Positions 21,217-33,064 are shown, counted from the first letter of the stretch. The stretch is 64,000 bases of DNA from Streptomyces adelaidensis (GCF_016598475.1 NZ_JAEMUX010000002.1:124001-188000); one strand, 5' to 3'. The notes: generated by a model from the letters alone, not told the origin. Made by a program: numbers and translations.

Positions 21217-23343
21217 ATGGCTACCACTTCACTTGACCTGGCCAAGGTCCGCAACATCGGGATCATGGCCCACATCGACGCGGGCAAGACGACCACCACC
21301 GAGCGGATCCTCTTCTACACCGGCGTCAGCTACAAGATCGGTGAGGTCCACGACGGCGCTGCCACCATGGACTGGATGGAGCAGGAGCAGGAGCGTGGCA
21401 TCACGATCACCTCTGCTGCCACCACCTGTCACTGGCCGCTCGAGGACGACGACTACACGATCAACATCATCGACACCCCGGGCCACGTGGACTTCACGGT
21501 CGAGGTGGAGCGTTCGCTCCGCGTCCTCGACGGTGCCGTCACCGTGTTCGACGGTGTGGCCGGTGTCGAGCCGCAGTCCGAGACGGTGTGGCGTCAGGCC
21601 GACCGTTACGGCGTGCCGCGCATCTGCTTCGTGAACAAGCTCGACCGGACCGGCGCGGAGTTCCACCGCTGCGTCGACATGATCAAGGACCGGCTCGGCG
21701 CCGTTCCGATCATCATGCAGCTGCCGATCGGTGCCGAGATGGACTTCAAGGGCGTTGTGGACCTGGTCCGCATGAAGGCGCTCGTGTGGTCCGCCGAGGC
21801 GGCGAAGGGCGAGATGTACGACGTCGTCGACATCCCCGCCACGCACGCCGAGGCTGCCGAGGAGTACCGCGGCAGGCTGGTCGAGACCGTCGCCGAGAAC
21901 GACGACGAGATCATGGAGCTGTTCCTGGAGGGCCAGGAGCCCACCGAGGAGCAGCTGTACGCCGCGATCCGTCGCATCACCATCGCGTCCGGCAAGTCCG
22001 ACGGAATCACCGTCACCCCGGTGTTCTGTGGCACCGCGTTCAAGAACAAGGGCGTTCAGCCCCTGCTCGACGCGGTCGTGCGCTACCTGCCGACCCCCCT
22101 GGACGTCGAGGCCATCGAGGGCCACGACGTCAAGGACCCCGAGGTCGTCGTCAAGCGCAAGCCGTCGGACGAGGAACCGCTGTCCGCGCTCGCCTTCAAG
22201 ATCATGAGCGACCCGCACCTCGGCAAGCTCACGTTCGTCCGGATCTACTCCGGTCGCCTGGAGTCCGGCACCGCCGTGCTGAACTCCGTCAAGGGCAAGA
22301 AGGAGCGCATCGGCAAGATCTACCGCATGCACGCGAACAAGCGTGAGGAGATCGAGTCGGTGGGCGCCGGCGACATCGTCGCCGTGATGGGCCTGAAGCA
22401 GACCACCACCGGTGAGACGCTGTGCGACGACAAGCAGCCGGTGATCCTGGAGTCCATGGACTTCCCGGCGCCGGTCATCCAGGTCGCCATCGAGCCCAAG
22501 TCCAAGGGTGACCAGGAGAAGCTGGGTGTCGCCATCCAGCGTCTCGCGGAGGAGGACCCCTCCTTCCAGGTTCACTCGGACGAGGAGACGGGCCAGACCA
22601 TCATCGGTGGTATGGGCGAGCTGCACCTCGAGGTGCTGGTCGACCGTATGCGCCGTGAGTTCAAGGTCGAGGCCAACGTCGGTAAGCCGCAGGTCGCGTA
22701 CCGTGAGACGATCCGCAAGGCCGTCGAGCGCGTGGACTACACCCACAAGAAGCAGACCGGTGGTACCGGTCAGTTCGCGAAGGTGCAGATCGCGATCGAG
22801 CCCATCGAGGGCGGCGACGCGTCGTACGAGTTCGTGAACAAGGTGACCGGTGGTCGTATCCCGAAGGAGTACATCCCTTCGGTCGACGCCGGTGCGCAGG
22901 AGGCCATGCAGTTCGGCATCCTCGCCGGGTACGAGATGACGGGCGTCCGCATCACGCTTCTCGACGGTGCCTACCACGAGGTCGACTCCTCCGAGCTGGC
23001 GTTCAAGATCGCCGGTTCGCAGGCGTTCAAGGAGGCCGCGCGCAAGGCGTCCCCCGTGCTCCTTGAGCCGATGATGGCCGTCGAGGTCACCACGCCCGAG
23101 GACTACATGGGTGACGTCATCGGCGACATCAACTCCCGCCGTGGTCAGATCCAGGCCATGGACGAGCGGGCCGGTGCCCGTGTCGTGAAGGGCCTCGTGC
23201 CCCTCTCGGAGATGTTCGGCTACGTCGGAGATCTCCGCAGCAAGACGTCGGGTCGCGCAAGCTACTCGATGCAGTTCGACTCCTACGCCGAGGTTCCGCG
23301 GAACGTCGCCGAGGAGATCATCGCGAAGGCCAAGGGCGAGTAA
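21217..23343 (+). CDS. fusA: Elongation factor G
   Basis: EF-G is the translocation GTPase. The product is 708 aa, close to the usual length. Visible GTPase motifs are [13 protein letters not shown] (G1), DTPGHVDF (G3) and NKLD (G4). Domain IV carries the GGTGQFA loop. The ATG follows GAGAGAAGA. The 156-nt gap to tuf contains a small hairpin, in line with tuf1 having extra expression of its own in Streptomyces. Confidence 0.99.
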   Translation: MATTSLDLAKVRNIGIMAHIDAGKTTTTERILFYTGVSYKIGEVHDGAATMDWMEQEQERGITITSAATTCHWPLEDDDYTINIIDTPGHVDFTVEVERSLRVLDGAVTVFDGVAGVEPQSETVWRQADRYGVPRICFVNKLDRTGAEFHRCVDMIKDRLGAVPIIMQLPIGAEMDFKGVVDLVRMKALVWSAEAAKGEMYDVVDIPATHAEAAEEYRGRLVETVAENDDEIMELFLEGQEPTEEQLYAAIRRITIASGKSDGITVTPVFCGTAFKNKGVQPLLDAVVRYLPTPLDVEAIEGHDVKDPEVVVKRKPSDEEPLSALAFKIMSDPHLGKLTFVRIYSGRLESGTAVLNSVKGKKERIGKIYRMHANKREEIESVGAGDIVAVMGLKQTTTGETLCDDKQPVILESMDFPAPVIQVAIEPKSKGDQEKLGVAIQRLAEEDPSFQVHSDEETGQTIIGGMGELHLEVLVDRMRREFKVEANVGKPQVAYRETIRKAVERVDYTHKKQTGGTGQFAKVQIAIEPIEGGDASYEFVNKVTGGRIPKEYIPSVDAGAQEAMQFGILAGYEMTGVRITLLDGAYHEVDSSELAFKIAGSQAFKEAARKASPVLLEPMMAVEVTTPEDYMGDVIGDINSRRGQIQAMDERAGARVVKGLVPLSEMFGYVGDLRSKTSGRASYSMQFDSYAEVPRNVAEEIIAKAKGE

Positions 23344-23390
23344 CGCACTCCGCTTGCACGCTTTAGGCTTGACTCCGGAGCCTCCGAGGG

Positions 23391-23416
23391 CAAACACCCG
23401 CAAGCAAGGGTGTTTG
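23391..23416 (+). other. Hairpin in the fusA-tuf spacer
   Basis: CAAACACCC (23391-23399) pairs with GGGTGTTTG (23408-23416) around an 8-nt loop. It is followed by TCTC rather than a T run. It may be a weak terminator, a processing site or part of the tuf leader. I could not fix a tuf promoter, although TTGACT at 23369 is a possible -35. Confidence 0.5.
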
Positions 23417-23499
23417 TCTCAGGGCCCGGGCTTTCCAGCAAAGATCACCTGGCGCCGATGAAGCAAGGCGTTCCAGAACCACTCCACAGGAGGACCCCA

Positions 23500-24693
<1,194 letters not shown>

Positions 24694-24734
24694 CTTTGAT
24701 GTGACCTGGTAGCTCCAGCATCGCTGAGCTCCTG

Positions 24735-24777
24735 AAGGGGCCCGTACGACTTCGGTCGTACGGGCCCCTTTGTTGTT
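24735..24777 (+). terminator. Intrinsic terminator after tuf
   Basis: AAGGGGCCCGTACGAC (24735-24750), a TTCG tetraloop and the fully complementary 16 nt at 24755-24770 run into TGTTGTT. It is the clearest terminator in the window and closes the str operon before accessory island 2. Confidence 0.95.
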
Positions 24778-24870
24778 GCGGTGGGACCGGTTTCTTGCTG
24801 ATTGTGATCGCTTGGAGATGAACTGATGATCTATTAGGAAAAGTCGGGTGAGCCTGGCTAGATTCGCCGC

Positions 24871-25629
24871 ATGAACGAGCAGTACCCGGTGTACCGCGTG
24901 ATGCTGGGCACCGACATCCGTGACTCCAGCGCGCGCGAGCGGTGCGACAGCCTGCTGCCCGAGCTTCGTGCCGCCCGCCTCGGGCTGATCGGCGGGGCCC
25001 TGGCGGCGTACGGCATCACGTCGGCCGGCTTCGACCTGCGCAACCGTGGTGACGGAGACCGCTACGACTTCGTCGCGGGTGTGTCGCCGGTCCCCGTGAT
25101 CGAAGCCGTCAGCACGCACCTGCCGCCGAAGCTGCGCGCGTACAACAAGCGGGTGGCGCACGCCCTGCGGCTGGAGCTGCGGCTCGTGGTGCACGGGGGC
25201 TACATGATGCCGACCGCGGACGGCGGCGACGCGGACGGCGGCGAGGTGAACCTGCTGCACCGCATGCTGGACTCCGACGACCTGAAAGCCGCGCTCGCCC
25301 GGAGTGCCGCCCCTTGGGTGCTCGCGGTCTCGGAGCCGATCTGGCGCGGGGCGGCCCAGCACGGGCACGGCCAGGTCGACGCGGAGAGCTTCACGCCGCT
25401 CACCCTCACGCACCGGAACGGGGAGTGCCCCGTCTGGGTGACACCCGCGGCACCGGACCAGGCCGCCGGATTGCCGGAACCAGGACAGGGCGCCCAGGGC
25501 TTCGCCGCTCCGCCGGCGGCGCGGGGTTCGGGAGACGACGACGGCCAGGTCACGCGTGACTCGGTCGTCTTCAACGGTGACGTACGCGCGCGGAACATCG
25601 TGGGCCGCGACGAATGGCGCGTCGGATGA
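24871..25629 (+). CDS. Second nucleotide-cyclase-like protein with C-terminal amyloid-like motif
   Basis: The 252-aa product is paralogous to the protein at 17682-18425. YRVMLGTDIRDSS gives D15 in place of D13, RNRGDGDRYDFV gives D61 in place of D57, EVNLLHRMLDSDDLKAAL matches DLNHAVRLLNADPLRDAL, and WVLAVSEPIWRGAAQHG matches the VLCVSDDIYRGVVRHG region. The glycines and aspartates of the cyclase core are kept but the first strand is less typical, so activity is uncertain. The last 18 residues hold GDVRARNIVGRDEW, which recurs in the next protein. The ATG follows a 93-bp spacer after the tuf terminator. The stop overlaps the next start by ATGA. Confidence 0.62.
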   Translation: MNEQYPVYRVMLGTDIRDSSARERCDSLLPELRAARLGLIGGALAAYGITSAGFDLRNRGDGDRYDFVAGVSPVPVIEAVSTHLPPKLRAYNKRVAHALRLELRLVVHGGYMMPTADGGDADGGEVNLLHRMLDSDDLKAALARSAAPWVLAVSEPIWRGAAQHGHGQVDAESFTPLTLTHRNGECPVWVTPAAPDQAAGLPEPGQGAQGFAAPPAARGSGDDDGQVTRDSVVFNGDVRARNIVGRDEWRVG

Positions 25630-27510
25630 ACCGGGCGACCGGCGAGGACCCGTCGGACATGGGTGGCGCGGGTAGTGCGGGTGGCACGAGGGGCTCGGGT
25701 GGCTCGGGTGGCCGCTTCGACCGGAGCGGCCGGGAGCCCGAGGAGGAGTTACGGCGCTCCTCGTCGGCCGGGTCCGCCGAGGACGGAGTGGACCACGAGG
25801 ACACCGGCTTCGGAGCGGACGACTTCCAGCGGCTGAGGTCGGTGCTGCGGGAGGACCTGCGCAGGTTCACCGGGCCGGGGGAGTCCGTCACCTTCGAGGA
25901 GCGGGTGCGGGCCGAGACGCTGGTGGGCCGCGACCAGTTCGTCGTACACCTGGACGGCTCGGCGGAGACCCGGCCGACCTGGCACCGGCTCTCCGAGAAG
26001 GAGGTCGTCGAGCTCGACGCGCTGCTGGTGCCGCCACCGGGGAGCGAACAGGCGGGCAAGGTCCTGCGCGAGCGCCGGCTGCTCGTGCTCCACGGTCCCA
26101 TCGGCACGGGCAAGGACTTCCACGCCAGGGCGCTCGCCGCGTCCGTCGTCCCGGCGGCGGGGGAGTGCCGGCTCCTGGCGCCCGGCACGGACCCGCACAC
26201 GCTCCGCGCCGACGACATCGCCCGTGACTGCGTCTACGTCCTCGGGGCGGGCGCCGCGTACACCCCCTCGGCGTTCCACCTGTCCCGGCTCACCCGGACC
26301 CTCGTCGAGCGGAACGCCCGTCTCGTCGTGGTCGTGGACAGCTCGCTGCGCGTGACCCGGGAACTGGACGAGTGGGTGGTGGAGCAGCGGGAGCCGGCGG
26401 ACCGGCGCGAGACGCTGCTGGGCCATCTGCGGTTCCGGGCGCGGTCGGGGGAGGCGTCCCGTGCCGCGGCCCTGGCCGGGCTTCCGGAGGCGACCGACTG
26501 GCTGGCGACCGGACCGTCCCCCGCGGAGGTCGCGCACGCCGCCCGCTGTCTGGCGCAGGGGCTGGCGCGCGGCAGGCCCGTGCGGGAGAGCCTGGACCAG
26601 GTGGGGGTGCGGGCCCTGGAGGAGGCCCGCACCCTGCTCGGCACGGACGGCGTACCGCGTGAACTGGCCATCGCCATCGCCTTCTTCGGGGGGCTCCCGT
26701 ACCCCACCGTGCTCGGTCTCGGCCCGCTCGGCCGACTCCCGCGACCGCTGGGCCGCCTCCCTGGCGTTGTCCGTGGCGGTCCGTGACCCGGTGGTGGCAC
26801 CGCACGCGATGGGGCTGGTGCGGTCCTGGGCGGCCACCGGCGACCGGTACCGCAGGATGACCGCCGGGCTGGCCTGGGGCGTAGGCGTGATCCCGCTCTA
26901 TCCCGTGGTCGGGCTGCGCGGACTGCGGAGGCTGCTGCGGACGGAGGACACGGGTGTACGGACGACCACGGAGGTCGCCCTGCTGATGGCGTTCGCGGGT
27001 GGGCTGCGTTCCATGGTGCTGGACGCGCTGGGGGCCTGGTTCCCGGAGGCGAAGGGCGCGGAGCGGAGCAACCTGCTCGGTGTCTTCCTCCGGCTGTGCG
27101 GGCTGCGGGGCATCGAGGAACGGCCGGACGCCGATGCCTGGCCCTCCGTCCTGTGGCTGTTCGACCGGTCCCTGCCCGTCCCGGGCGGCACCTCCTCCGC
27201 TGCCGCCGCCTCAGTTACGGCCGGGGCGAGGGCTCCCCGCTCGTACGTCGATGTCGTGGACCTGTGGCGGGCCGCGCTCGACTCGGGCGGTACGCGGAAG
27301 GAGGCTCTGCGGGTGCTGAAGAGCTGGGTCCGGTGGGCGGACGACCGGGGTGAGTTCCGCGAGTCCCTGCTGGATCTCATCGACTTCCTGGCCGAGGGCG
27401 AGACGGCCGTGCGGCGCCTCGGGTACCACCTGGAACTCCTGGCGGACGACCGCGAACGCCCCTCGCACACCGCCGACCTGGCGTTGAGCAGAGTGCTGTA
27501 TGTCATCTGA
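25626..27510 (+). CDS. Second divergent P-loop NTPase with matching amyloid-like motif (frame interrupted)
   Basis: The frame runs from the ATG at 25626 to about 26735 and continues one base shifted to 27510. Removing one base near 26715-26750 would give a 627-aa protein. A Gly/Ser-rich N-terminus (10-35) and an acidic stretch precede ERVRAETLVGRDQF (92-105), which mirrors the tail of the cyclase-like neighbour. The P-loop GPIGTGKD (157-164) keeps the lysine but has D instead of S/T. RLVVVVDSS may be Walker B. The C-terminal region (VVDLWRAALDSGGTRKEALRVLKSWVRWAD) aligns by eye with the end of the NTPase at 16232-17685, so the two are paralogues. I infer a STAND-like sensor. The frame break may be an assembly indel. 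Confidence 0.6.
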
Positions 27511-28270
27511 TGTCATCTGAGGAGTGCACGTTGGGGATGAACGCGGACAGCCCGGTGCGCGGGCCGTATCCGGTCACGAGGCCCCGTGACATCGCGCCGG
27601 AGGCCGTGCCGGGTGCCGGTGAGGTGGCCGTGGTGAACCTGGCCACGGGGCTGACGCCCCTGCCGAAGGGGCAGCGGCCGACGTCCGGCATGAACTTCTT
27701 CAAGCGGCCCAAGGAGGAGTACTGGATCGTCGACACGCGCAGGCGCGCGACGACCCTGGAGTTCGAACTGGACAGCGTCTCCTGGCTGGTCTACCCCGTC
27801 CGCGTCCCGGTGCAGGTGGCCGCGTCCGTCGCGGTGTCCTACGCCGTGGCGCGCCATGCGCTCCCCGCGCCGAAGCCCCTCCCCGAGTGGCTGGCCCGCC
27901 GGTTCTCCTGGCTGCTCGGGACCTGCCTCTTCACTCCCGAGTACGCGATCACACGCGCGCTTCTCGACGCGGGCAAGGCCCAGCCGGTGGTGCTACGGGT
28001 GTACGGCCACTGGGTGGAGAACCTCACCGACTGGCTGACGGACACCGGCAAGGCGGCCGGGGCCTCGCCAAGTGCGCGGGCCTGCCCTTCCGTGTCGTCC
28101 TGCTGGCCACGCTCGTCTACCTCCTCGGCTACAACATGCAGGTGATCGGCCCAGCCGACGAGCCCGGCGCCGACGCGCCCGTGGTGATGTGGTGGGACGA
28201 GTTCGCCCAGTGGGCGGAGGCTCCTGAGTCCCCGCTGCTGGAGGAGCGCCGGGAGGATTTCGCCGGCTGA
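27510..28270 (+). CDS. Uncharacterised third gene of the cyclase/NTPase operon (frame interrupted)
   Basis: The start may be the ATG at 27510 (TGATG overlap with the NTPase), the TTG at 27531 (GGAG six bases upstream) or the ATG at 27537. The frame is good to about 28060 and then continues shifted; one more G in GGGG at 28059-28062 restores 253 aa (reading AAGGLAKCAGLPFRVV). The segment SVSWLVYPVRVPVQVAASVAVSYAVARHA has the rhythm of an SPFH/band-7 strand pair and may correspond to the SPFH-like protein of island 1, but this is weak. A hydrophobic patch, FRVVLLATLVYLLGYNMQVIG, could be a membrane segment. Function unknown. Confidence 0.5.
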
Positions 28271-28401
28271 CGCCTCGGCATCCGTCGAGTTCCGCCGGGC
28301 TGTTACGAAACCATTCGACGGGTTCGACCTGTTGTTCCCACGCTGCACTCCCCTCACTATTTGTCATGCCGCTGAGCAAATACCGGGTGGAGGGGTGTGG
28401 C

Positions 28402-31400
28402 ATGTCTGGGTACGTCAGCCGCAGGGTCGTTCTGGGGGCCGGTGTCGGCGTTGGCGCCGCCGCGGTGCCGGTGCTGTCGGGGGTCGCCCGCGCGGAGGAC
28501 GGAGCCGGTGCGGAAGGTGGGGCCGGTGCCGAGGACGGGACCGGTGTCGAAGGCGGGGCCGGCGCTGAGGGTGGGGCCGGTGCCGAGGGCGGGGCTCCGC
28601 GGGTGGTGGACCCGGGGGCGTACCTCTCCTTCTCGCCCGTGCCCGGCGGGTTCCCGCTCGTCGGCGCTCCGGTCGTCGTCAGCCCCGAGGATCACCCCGG
28701 AGTCGTACGGGTCGCAGGGGATCTGCGTGACGACATCGAGCGGGTGACGGGTGTTCGGCCGGGGGACTCGGCCGGGCCCGAGGTCGTGCTGGTGGGGACG
28801 ATCGGTCGCAGCCCGCTGATCGACGGGCTGATCGCCGCCGGGAAACTGGACGTCACCGGGGGTACGCGGCAAGTGGGAGACCTCGCTGCAGACGGTCGTC
28901 GAGCGGCCGATGCCGGGGGTGGAGAGGGCCTTCGTGGTCGCGGGCAGCGATCCGCGCGGGACGATCTTCGGGGCGTACGACGTCTCGTACGGCCTCGGGG
29001 TCTCGCCCTGGTACTGGTGGGACGACGTGCCGCCGGTGCGCCGGGACGCGGTGTACGTACGGCCGGGGCGCTTCGGTCAGGGGACGCCGGCCGTGAAGTA
29101 CCGGGGGATCTTCATCAACGACGAGAACCCGGCGCTCGGGACGTGGGCGCCGGCGTACTTCGGGCCCGGGAAGGCGCCCGGGCATCCCGGTGGCTTCAAC
29201 GCGGACTTCTGGGCGAAGGTCTTCGAGGCGCTGCTGCGGCTGAAGGGGAACTACGTCTGGCCGGCGGTGTGGGGGAGGGCCTTCGCCGAGGACGACCCGG
29301 AGAACCATACCCGCGCGAAGCGGTATGGGATTGTCATGGGCACGTCTCATGAGGCGCCCATGATGCGGGGTATCGAGGAGTGGAACCGGCATGCGGTGCC
29401 GGCGGTGCGGGACTCCTCCGGCGCGATCGTGACCCCGGGGCACGACCCGTACGGCGGCACCGGCGAGTGGTCGTACCGACGGAACGCCGAGGCCATCCGG
29501 GCGTACTGGCGGGACGGCATCAAGCGGATGGTCGAGGAGGACTTCGAGGGCGTCGTCACGCTGGGGATGCGGGGGAACGGCGACACGAGCCTGCCGGACG
29601 GCGACGGCATCGAACTGATGACGGAGATCATCGAGACCCAGCGCGGGATCATCGCCGAGGTGACCGGGAAGCCGGTCGACGAGACCCCGCAGGTCTGGAC
29701 CCTCTACAAGGAGGTCCAGCGGTACTGGGACCGGGGCTTGCGGGCGCCGGACGGCGTCACGGTGGTCCTGACGGACGACAACTGGGGGAACATCCGCAAG
29801 CATCCGGACCCCGCCGAGCCTCGGGCCGGCGGCTACGGGCTGTACTACCACTTCGATTACGTGGGCGTCGGCCGCAACTACAAGTGGGTCGACACGGCGA
29901 ACCTCGCGAACCTGTGGGAGCAGCTGCACGAGGCGGACGCGTACGGCAATCACGGGCTGTGGGTGGTGAATGTCGGGGACCTGAAGGGGAACGAGCTGCC
30001 GACCGAGTTCTTCCTCGACTACGCCTGGAATCCCGGGCGTCGGGGGACGGGTGGCCCGGAGAACCTGGAGGAGTGGGAGCGGAGGTTCGCTCGGCAGAAT
30101 TTCGGGGGCGAGTCCGGGCTTTCGGCATCGGCGTCGGCCTCGGTATCGGAGGAGATCGCCGAGGTGCTGAGCGAGTACGGGCAGCTCCAGGCGCGCCGGA
30201 AGCCCGAGCTGCTGAACCGGCGGATCACGCTCGACGCGTCGAAGGACCCGACGAAGGACGAGCGCGCGATCGTCTACGACGACCAGGAGACGCCCTTCTA
30301 CTTCGGCCATCGGGAGCTGGAGCGGGTCACCGCGGAGTGGCGGGCGCTGGCGAAGCGGGCCGAGCGGGTGGGGCGGAGGCTTCCGGCGGGCGTGAAGGGA
30401 CACGTGGTTCGAGCTGGTCGGGTACGCGGTGCTGGCCACGGCGAATCTGTACGGGTTGCGGGAGGCGGAGTTCAAGAACCTGCTGTACGCGGGGCAGGGG
30501 AGGGCGGCGACGAATGCCTTGGCCGCGGCGGCGGAGGCAGGACTGGAGCGGGACTTCGCGCTGGCCGACCGCTTCAACACCGAGGTCGCGGGCGGCAAGT
30601 GGCGAGGCTTCCAGACCCAGCCGCACATCGGGTACGGGGACGTGGAGCGCTACGGCCCCAACGCCGGATGGCAGCAGCCCGAGAAGAACAACGTGGCGCT
30701 GCCGGACGAGATCTTCCCCAAGGTGCGGCGGATCGAGGTGCCGGAGGCCGCCGAGTTGGGGGTGGCGGTGGACGGGGCGGACGACTCGGGGCAGTGGTGG
30801 CCCCGGTCCACCGCCGAGGCGGTGCTTCCGGTGTTCAGCCCGTATCAGACGCGGCCCCAGCAGTACGTCGAGGTGTTCAACCGGGGGCGTACGCCCTTCG
30901 AGTACCGGATCGAGTCGTCGGTGCCGTGGCTGGTGGTGGAGCGGTCGAAGGGGCGGGTCGAGGAGCAGGTACGGGTGGGGGGGCGGGTCGAGGAGCAGGT
31001 ACGGGTGGGGGTGCGGGTCGAGTGGGGGCGGGTGCCGGGCGGCGGGGCCGAGGGTGTGCTGACGGTGAGCGGGGCGGGGGCCTCGGTGACCGTGAAGGCC
31101 GTCGCGCAGAAGCCGTCGGGGAAGGTGGCACGAGGGCTGCGGGGCTTCGTCGAGGCGGGCGGGTACGTCGCGATCGACGCGGAGCACCATGTGTGGGCGG
31201 TGGGTGCCAAGGGGATCGGGTGGCGGCGGATCGAGCGGATCGGCCGTACGGGGGCCGGGGTGACGCCGTGGCCGGTGACCGCCGCTCGGCAGACACCGGG
31301 CGGGGCCGGGCCGCGCCTGGAGTACGAGGTCAGCCTGTTGTCGGCGCCGGGTGAGGTGACGGTCCGGGCGTATGTCTCGCCACGGAATCCGACGCTCGCG

Positions 31401-31685
31401 ACGGGCGGTCTGCGGTACGGGGTGTCGTTCGACGACGGTGAGCCGCAGGTCGTCGACATCAACGCCGTCACCGGGGCCGACGACGGGCTCATGAACAAGC
31501 AGTGGGCGCGCAACACGTCGGACAACGTGAACGTGACGGCGACGCGGCACGCGCTGGGGACGGCCGGTGTGCACCGGCTGAAGTTCTGGATGGTCGATCC
31601 GACGGTGATCCTTCAGCGCCTGGTGATCGACACGGGTGGGCTGACGCCGACGTATCTGGGGCCGCTGGAGAGCCGCCGGATCTGA
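28402..31685 (+). CDS. GH115-type xylan alpha-glucuronidase, Tat-exported (two frame interruptions)
   Basis: The N-terminus MSGYVSRRVVLGAG... is a Tat signal (SRRVVL) followed by an Ala-rich stretch and a Gly-Ala-Glu repeat. The bulk matches glycoside hydrolase family 115, which removes (4-O-methyl)glucuronic acid from xylan: DPRGTIFGAYDVSYGLGVSPWYWWDDVPP, KYRGIFINDENPALGTWAP, LKGNYVWPAVW, MGTSHEAPMMRG and LTDDNWGNIRKHP are all visible. The frame shifts at GGGGG 28858-28862 and at GGG 30397-30399. One G too many in each (true reads LDVTGVRGKWETS and VKDTWFELVG) would give about 1093 aa. It lies 13 nt before a GH10 xylanase, so the pair should act together on glucuronoxylan. Pseudogene or sequencing error cannot be decided here. 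Confidence 0.8.
28498..28593 (+). repeat. Short tandem repeat in the GH115 N-terminus
   Basis: An imperfect 18-nt repeat encodes successive GAGAE(G/D) units (residues 33-64), a flexible linker between the Tat signal and the catalytic part. Units differ by single substitutions (one reads GTGVEG), so the repeat is likely to vary between strains. Confidence 0.7.
30954..31013 (+). repeat. Two tandem copies of a 30-nt unit inside the GH115 gene
   Basis: The codons for RVEEQVRVG(G/V) occur twice in direct succession, followed by a third partial copy RVEWGRV. The number of bases is a multiple of three, so the duplication does not break the frame. It lies in a beta-sandwich region after the catalytic part. 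Confidence 0.75.
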
Positions 31686-31698
31686 GAGGGGACGACAG

Positions 31699-32769
31699 AT
31701 GAGCCACACGAACCGCTTCCGCATGCCCGTGCTCGCGCTGGCCGCCGGGGCGCTGCTGGCCACGGGGGTGGCAGCGCAGCCGGCCTCGGCGCACGGCGGC
31801 CCGCCCTTGAGGACGCTGGCGCACCGGGCCGACGTACGCATCGGCACGGCCGTCGACATGGCGGCCCTGGCGGACGACCGGACGTACCGCAGTACGACGG
31901 CACGCGAGTTTGATTCCGTGACCGCCGAGAACGTCATGAAGTGGGAGTCGGTCGAGCCGCAGCGTGGGGTCTACGACTGGAAGCCGGCGGACGACCTGGT
32001 CCGCTACGCCCGTGCCCACGGCCAGGTGGTCCGTGGGCACACCCTGGTCTGGCACAGCCAGCTGCCGGGCTGGCTGACGGCCGGGGTGGCGGACGGTTCG
32101 ATCGGCGCGGCGGAGCTGCGCGTGATCCTTCGGAAGCACATCACCACCGAGGTGAAGCGGTACAAGGGCCGGATCCAGCAGTGGGACGTGGTGAACGAGG
32201 TCTTCGAGGAGGACGGCAGCCTGCGGAACTCCATCTGGCTGCAGCAGCTCGGCCCCTCCTACATAGCCGACGCCTTCCGCTGGGCCCACGCCGCCGACCC
32301 CCGGGCCAAGCTCTTCCTCAACGACTACAACGTCGAGGGCGTCAACCCGAAGTCCACGGCGTACTACGAACTGGCGAAGCGATTGCGCGCGGAGGGCGTC
32401 CCGGTACAGGGCTTCGGCGCCCAGGCCCACCTCGCCATCCAGTACGGCTTCCCGGGTGACGTCTCCGCGAACCTGGCCCGCTTCGAGGCGCTGGGCATGC
32501 AGACGGCGTTCACGGAGGTCGACGTACGGATGATCCTGCCGGTGGACGAGGCGAAGCTCGCGACCCAGGCGTCCTACTTCCGGCGGCTGCTGGACGCGTG
32601 CCTCGGCGCCCGGAGCTGCAAGTCCTTCACGGTGTGGGGCTACACGGACCGGTACTCCTGGGTGCCGGGCGTCTTCGGGGGCCAGGGCGCGGCTACACCG
32701 ATGGACGAGGGGTACGGGCGGAAGCCGGCGTACGGGGCGTTGGGGGAGGGGTTGGCGGCGGGGCGGTGA
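31699..32769 (+). CDS. GH10 endo-1,4-beta-xylanase, secreted
   Basis: The 356-aa product has a Sec or Tat-like signal (RFRMPVLALAAGALLATGVAAQPASA). The GH10 barrel is complete: ENVMKWESVEP, RGHTLVWHSQLP, the acid/base E167 in QWDVVNEVF and the nucleophile E273 in FTEVDVR. Conserved W residues near the end (FTVWGYTDRYSW) complete the active site. It cuts the xylan backbone, while the upstream GH115 enzyme removes glucuronate side groups. No carbohydrate-binding module is present. The ATG follows GAGAGGGGACGAC. A 13-bp perfect hairpin follows the stop. Confidence 0.95.
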   Translation: MSHTNRFRMPVLALAAGALLATGVAAQPASAHGGPPLRTLAHRADVRIGTAVDMAALADDRTYRSTTAREFDSVTAENVMKWESVEPQRGVYDWKPADDLVRYARAHGQVVRGHTLVWHSQLPGWLTAGVADGSIGAAELRVILRKHITTEVKRYKGRIQQWDVVNEVFEEDGSLRNSIWLQQLGPSYIADAFRWAHAADPRAKLFLNDYNVEGVNPKSTAYYELAKRLRAEGVPVQGFGAQAHLAIQYGFPGDVSANLARFEALGMQTAFTEVDVRMILPVDEAKLATQASYFRRLLDACLGARSCKSFTVWGYTDRYSWVPGVFGGQGAATPMDEGYGRKPAYGALGEGLAAGR

Positions 32770-32788
32770 GGTGGGGTTGAGCCGGGGG

Positions 32789-32827
32789 CCGGGCGAGGGG
32801 CGGCCGTTGCGGCTGCCCCTCGCCCGG
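32789..32827 (+). terminator. Terminator-like hairpin after the GH10 gene
   Basis: CCGGGCGAGGGGC (32789-32801) pairs perfectly with GCCCCTCGCCCGG (32815-32827). The 13-nt loop can add a GGCCG/CGGCT pairing. There is no T run, as is common in Streptomyces. Confidence 0.7.
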
Positions 32828-32835
32828 GTGGGGGC

Positions 32836-33009
32836 TCAGCCCTCGGTGAAGAGTTCCGCTGTCGACGCGGCCGTGATGGCCTGGTCGAACCAGCGGCCCA
32901 GCACGTCCAGGTCGTCGCAGGACGTGATGCGCTCGCGGTCGGCGTCCGAGACGTCGAGGCCGCGGCGGTCCAGGATCCGCAGGATGTCCTCCGCGCTCGG
33001 GAGGCATGA
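32836..33009 (-). pseudogene. C-terminal remnant of an Rpn/YhgA-like nuclease family gene
   Basis: The minus-strand frame ends in TGA and encodes about 55 residues: SAEDILRILDRRGLDVSDADRERI then TSCDDLDVLGRWFDQAITAASTAELF. This is the usual C-terminus of the Rpn/PD-(D/E)XK transposase-like proteins common in Streptomyces. An in-frame TGA lies immediately upstream at about 33008, and no start is available, so only the tail remains. The family is mobile and recombination-associated, which fits a rearranged region. Confidence 0.65.
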
Positions 33010-33064
33010 TCACGTCATTGGTAGTCTGCCGCCTCCATATCCCGCACCCTCCGGAGAGGTGTGA

